From Bacteroidales bacterium (GTDB lineage Bacteria; Bacteroidota; Bacteroidia; Bacteroidales; S143-33), in the NCBI GenBank assembly GCA_027083655.1, contig JALWNS010000561.1, positions 1 through 8,547 of the forward strand: 8,547 nt of DNA, written 5' to 3'. Numbering within the stretch: the stretch's first letter is position 1; every line of letters starts with the position of its first letter. The position numbers were made by a program, and so were the translations under genes. The notes under the pieces were generated by a model, which was not told the DNA's origin, ran no database searches, and saw only the letters and a program-made list of their open reading frames with translations. Below are positions 7,001 through 8,547 of this stretch, one piece after another.

Positions 7001-8542
7001 TTATTTTAAACCCCAAGTTTCTTTATCTAAAGTACGATATTGAATAGCCTCTGCAATATGATGAGGCTCAATATTTTGAGAAGTTTCCAAATCTGCAATT
7101 GTACGTGCTACTTTCAAGATCCTGTCGTAAGCACGTGCCGACAATTTGAGACGCTCGACAGCGGCCTTTAGCAGCTGTTGGCTTGCATCATCAATCTTGC
7201 AAAACCTGCGTATCAACTTAGAATGCATTTGAGCATTATAATGGATGTTGGGCAATGAAGCAAATCTTTTCTGCTGAATATGCCTTGCCCTTATCACACG
7301 TTCCCGAATCTGCTTACTTGACTCCCCTGGCCTTTTATTTGACAAATCTTCAAAACTTACTGGGATAACTTCTATATGAATATCAAAACGGTCCATCAAA
7401 GGACCAGAAATCTTGTTCATATAACGTTTTATCTCACCTATGGAGCAGACGCATGCCTTTGTCGGATGGTTATAATAACCACAAGGACAGGGATTCATTG
7501 CTGCCACTAACATAAAACTGGCAGGATATTGCACTGTAAATTTGGACCTGGATATGGTTATTACTCTATCCTCTAGAGGTTGACGGAGAACCTCAAGTAC
7601 CGAACGCTTAAACTCAGGTAACTCATCCAGAAACAAAACACCATTATGGGCAAGGGAAATCTCTCCAGGCTGTGGATAACTACCCCCACCGACCAAAGCC
7701 ACATCTGATATGGTATGGTGCGGCGACCGGAACGGTCGCTGGGTTATTAACGACACATTATGCCCTAGCTTACCCGCAACAGAATGTATCTTTGTCGTCT
7801 CTAATGCCTCCTCCAAAGTTAATGGCGGTAATATCGATGGCATGCGTTTGGCTAGCATGGTTTTACCTGACCCAGGAGGTCCTATCATTAAAATATTATG
7901 GCCTCCTGCTGCAGCAATCTCTAATGCCCGTTTTACATTCTCCTGGCCTTTTACATCTGCAAAATCTAATTCTGAGCTATCTACCTGGCTAAAAAATTCA
8001 TCCTCTAAGCTTATTTCTACAGGCTCAAGTGTATTACCTTTATTAAGAAATTCTATTACTTGGCTAAGATGATTAACCCCATACACTTCTATACCTTCGA
8101 CCACGGCCGCCTCACGTGAATTAGCCTCTGGTAATATTACACCTCTAAAACCTTCTGATCTTGCACTTAAAGCCATAGGTAAAGCACCCTTTATCGGCCG
8201 TATAGAACCATCTAAAGCTAGCTCACCCATTATCACATAGTCCTCGAGGAAAAGCATATCAACCTGTTCAGATGCCGCCAATATACCAATGGCCAAAGGC
8301 AAATCATAAGCAGATCCTTCTTTCTTTATATCTGCCGGCGCCATATTCACTATTACTTTGCGCCCTGGAATTCTATAACCATTATTTCGTAATGCAGTTT
8401 CTATCCTCTGAAAACTTTCTTTAACCGCACTATCAGGCAATCCCACTAGGAAAAACCCCATACCAACAGAAACATCTACTTCAATGGTTATCTTCTGTGC
8501 ATCTATACCATAAACTGCACTACCGTAAGTACGCACTAACAT
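7001..8542 (-). CDS. yifB: YifB/ComM family AAA+ ATPase (Mg-chelatase-like)
   Basis: This 513-residue protein is full length for the family. Residues 1-141 form the Lon-C/ChlI-like domain with the characteristic [14 protein letters not shown] start, [14 protein letters not shown] and [19 protein letters not shown]. The AAA+ core has Walker A GPPGSGKT (221-228, K227), [10 protein letters not shown] (271-280), Walker B GVLFLDE (301-307, D306/E307), sensor-1 N350 and PLMDRFD with candidate arginine finger R385. Residues 468-500 match the Mg-chelatase C-terminal helical region, with candidate sensor-2 R474. Four cysteines (352, 354, 364, 366) after sensor 1 could bind a metal. Vibrio ComM is a hexameric helicase that promotes branch migration during natural transformation, so DNA recombination is the likeliest role, although its use in this organism is unproven. 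Magnesium chelatase activity is not expected. The ATG at 8542 is chosen because the conserved N-terminus begins exactly there. The gene ends with tandem stops TAATAA, 7 bp before the next gene. Its promoter lies beyond the right edge. Confidence 0.96.
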   Translation of the reverse strand: MLVRTYGSAVYGIDAQKITIEVDVSVGMGFFLVGLPDSAVKESFQRIETALRNNGYRIPGRKVIVNMAPADIKKEGSAYDLPLAIGILAASEQVDMLFLEDYVIMGELALDGSIRPIKGALPMALSARSEGFRGVILPEANSREAAVVEGIEVYGVNHLSQVIEFLNKGNTLEPVEISLEDEFFSQVDSSELDFADVKGQENVKRALEIAAAGGHNILMIGPPGSGKTMLAKRMPSILPPLTLEEALETTKIHSVAGKLGHNVSLITQRPFRSPHHTISDVALVGGGSYPQPGEISLAHNGVLFLDELPEFKRSVLEVLRQPLEDRVITISRSKFTVQYPASFMLVAAMNPCPCGYYNHPTKACVCSIGEIKRYMNKISGPLMDRFDIHIEVIPVSFEDLSNKRPGESSKQIRERVIRARHIQQKRFASLPNIHYNAQMHSKLIRRFCKIDDASQQLLKAAVERLKLSARAYDRILKVARTIADLETSQNIEPHHIAEAIQYRTLDKETWGLK

Positions 8543-8547
8543 AGAAT

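Noticed and set aside
7672..8072. Plus-strand open frames at 7672-7992 and 7710-8072
   Set aside because: They are antisense to the Walker A/B region of yifB and overlap each other in different frames.
7001..8542. Magnesium chelatase subunit ChlI
   Set aside because: The N-terminal Lon-C-like domain and the conserved [12 protein letters not shown] start mark the YifB/ComM family, and no chlorophyll-pathway partner is nearby.

Overview
This AT-rich window most likely comes from a member of the Bacteroidota. It carries four protein genes and almost no non-coding DNA. The assignment rests on three things. No Shine-Dalgarno-like sequence precedes the two internal start codons. The phosphate transporter carries a PhoU-like tail. 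The long multidomain protein has an architecture I associate with this phylum. I cannot name a genus from the sequence.

Left half, plus strand: the window opens inside an aroA-type gene for EPSP synthase of the shikimate pathway, with its 5' end cut off. Two bases after its stop, a PiT-family phosphate permease begins, with a PhoU-like cytoplasmic tail. The pair looks co-transcribed and ends at a strong hairpin.

Centre: a perfect 14-bp inverted repeat with A- and T-rich flanks lies in the 57-bp gap between the two converging gene pairs. It fits a terminator serving both strands.

Right half, minus strand: transcription enters from beyond the right edge. It passes a complete YifB/ComM-type AAA+ ATPase gene and, 7 bp later, a 1143-residue protein. 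That protein appears to combine a GAF-like region, a degenerate receiver-like region, a more intact response-regulator receiver, an uncharacterised helical linker, the ATP-grasp (PPDK_N) domain of PEP synthase, and an uncharacterised C-terminal domain. It lacks both the phosphohistidine swivel domain and the PEP/pyruvate TIM barrel, so it should not be annotated as a working PEP synthase. It is the best candidate here for undescribed biochemistry.

The two halves have no demonstrated link. They share a loose phosphate/PEP theme: EPSP synthase consumes PEP and releases phosphate, PiT imports phosphate, and the long protein carries a PEP-synthase-type nucleotide-binding domain. Gene adjacency alone does not prove cooperation. 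I see no RNA genes, mobile elements, CRISPR arrays or notable direct repeats.
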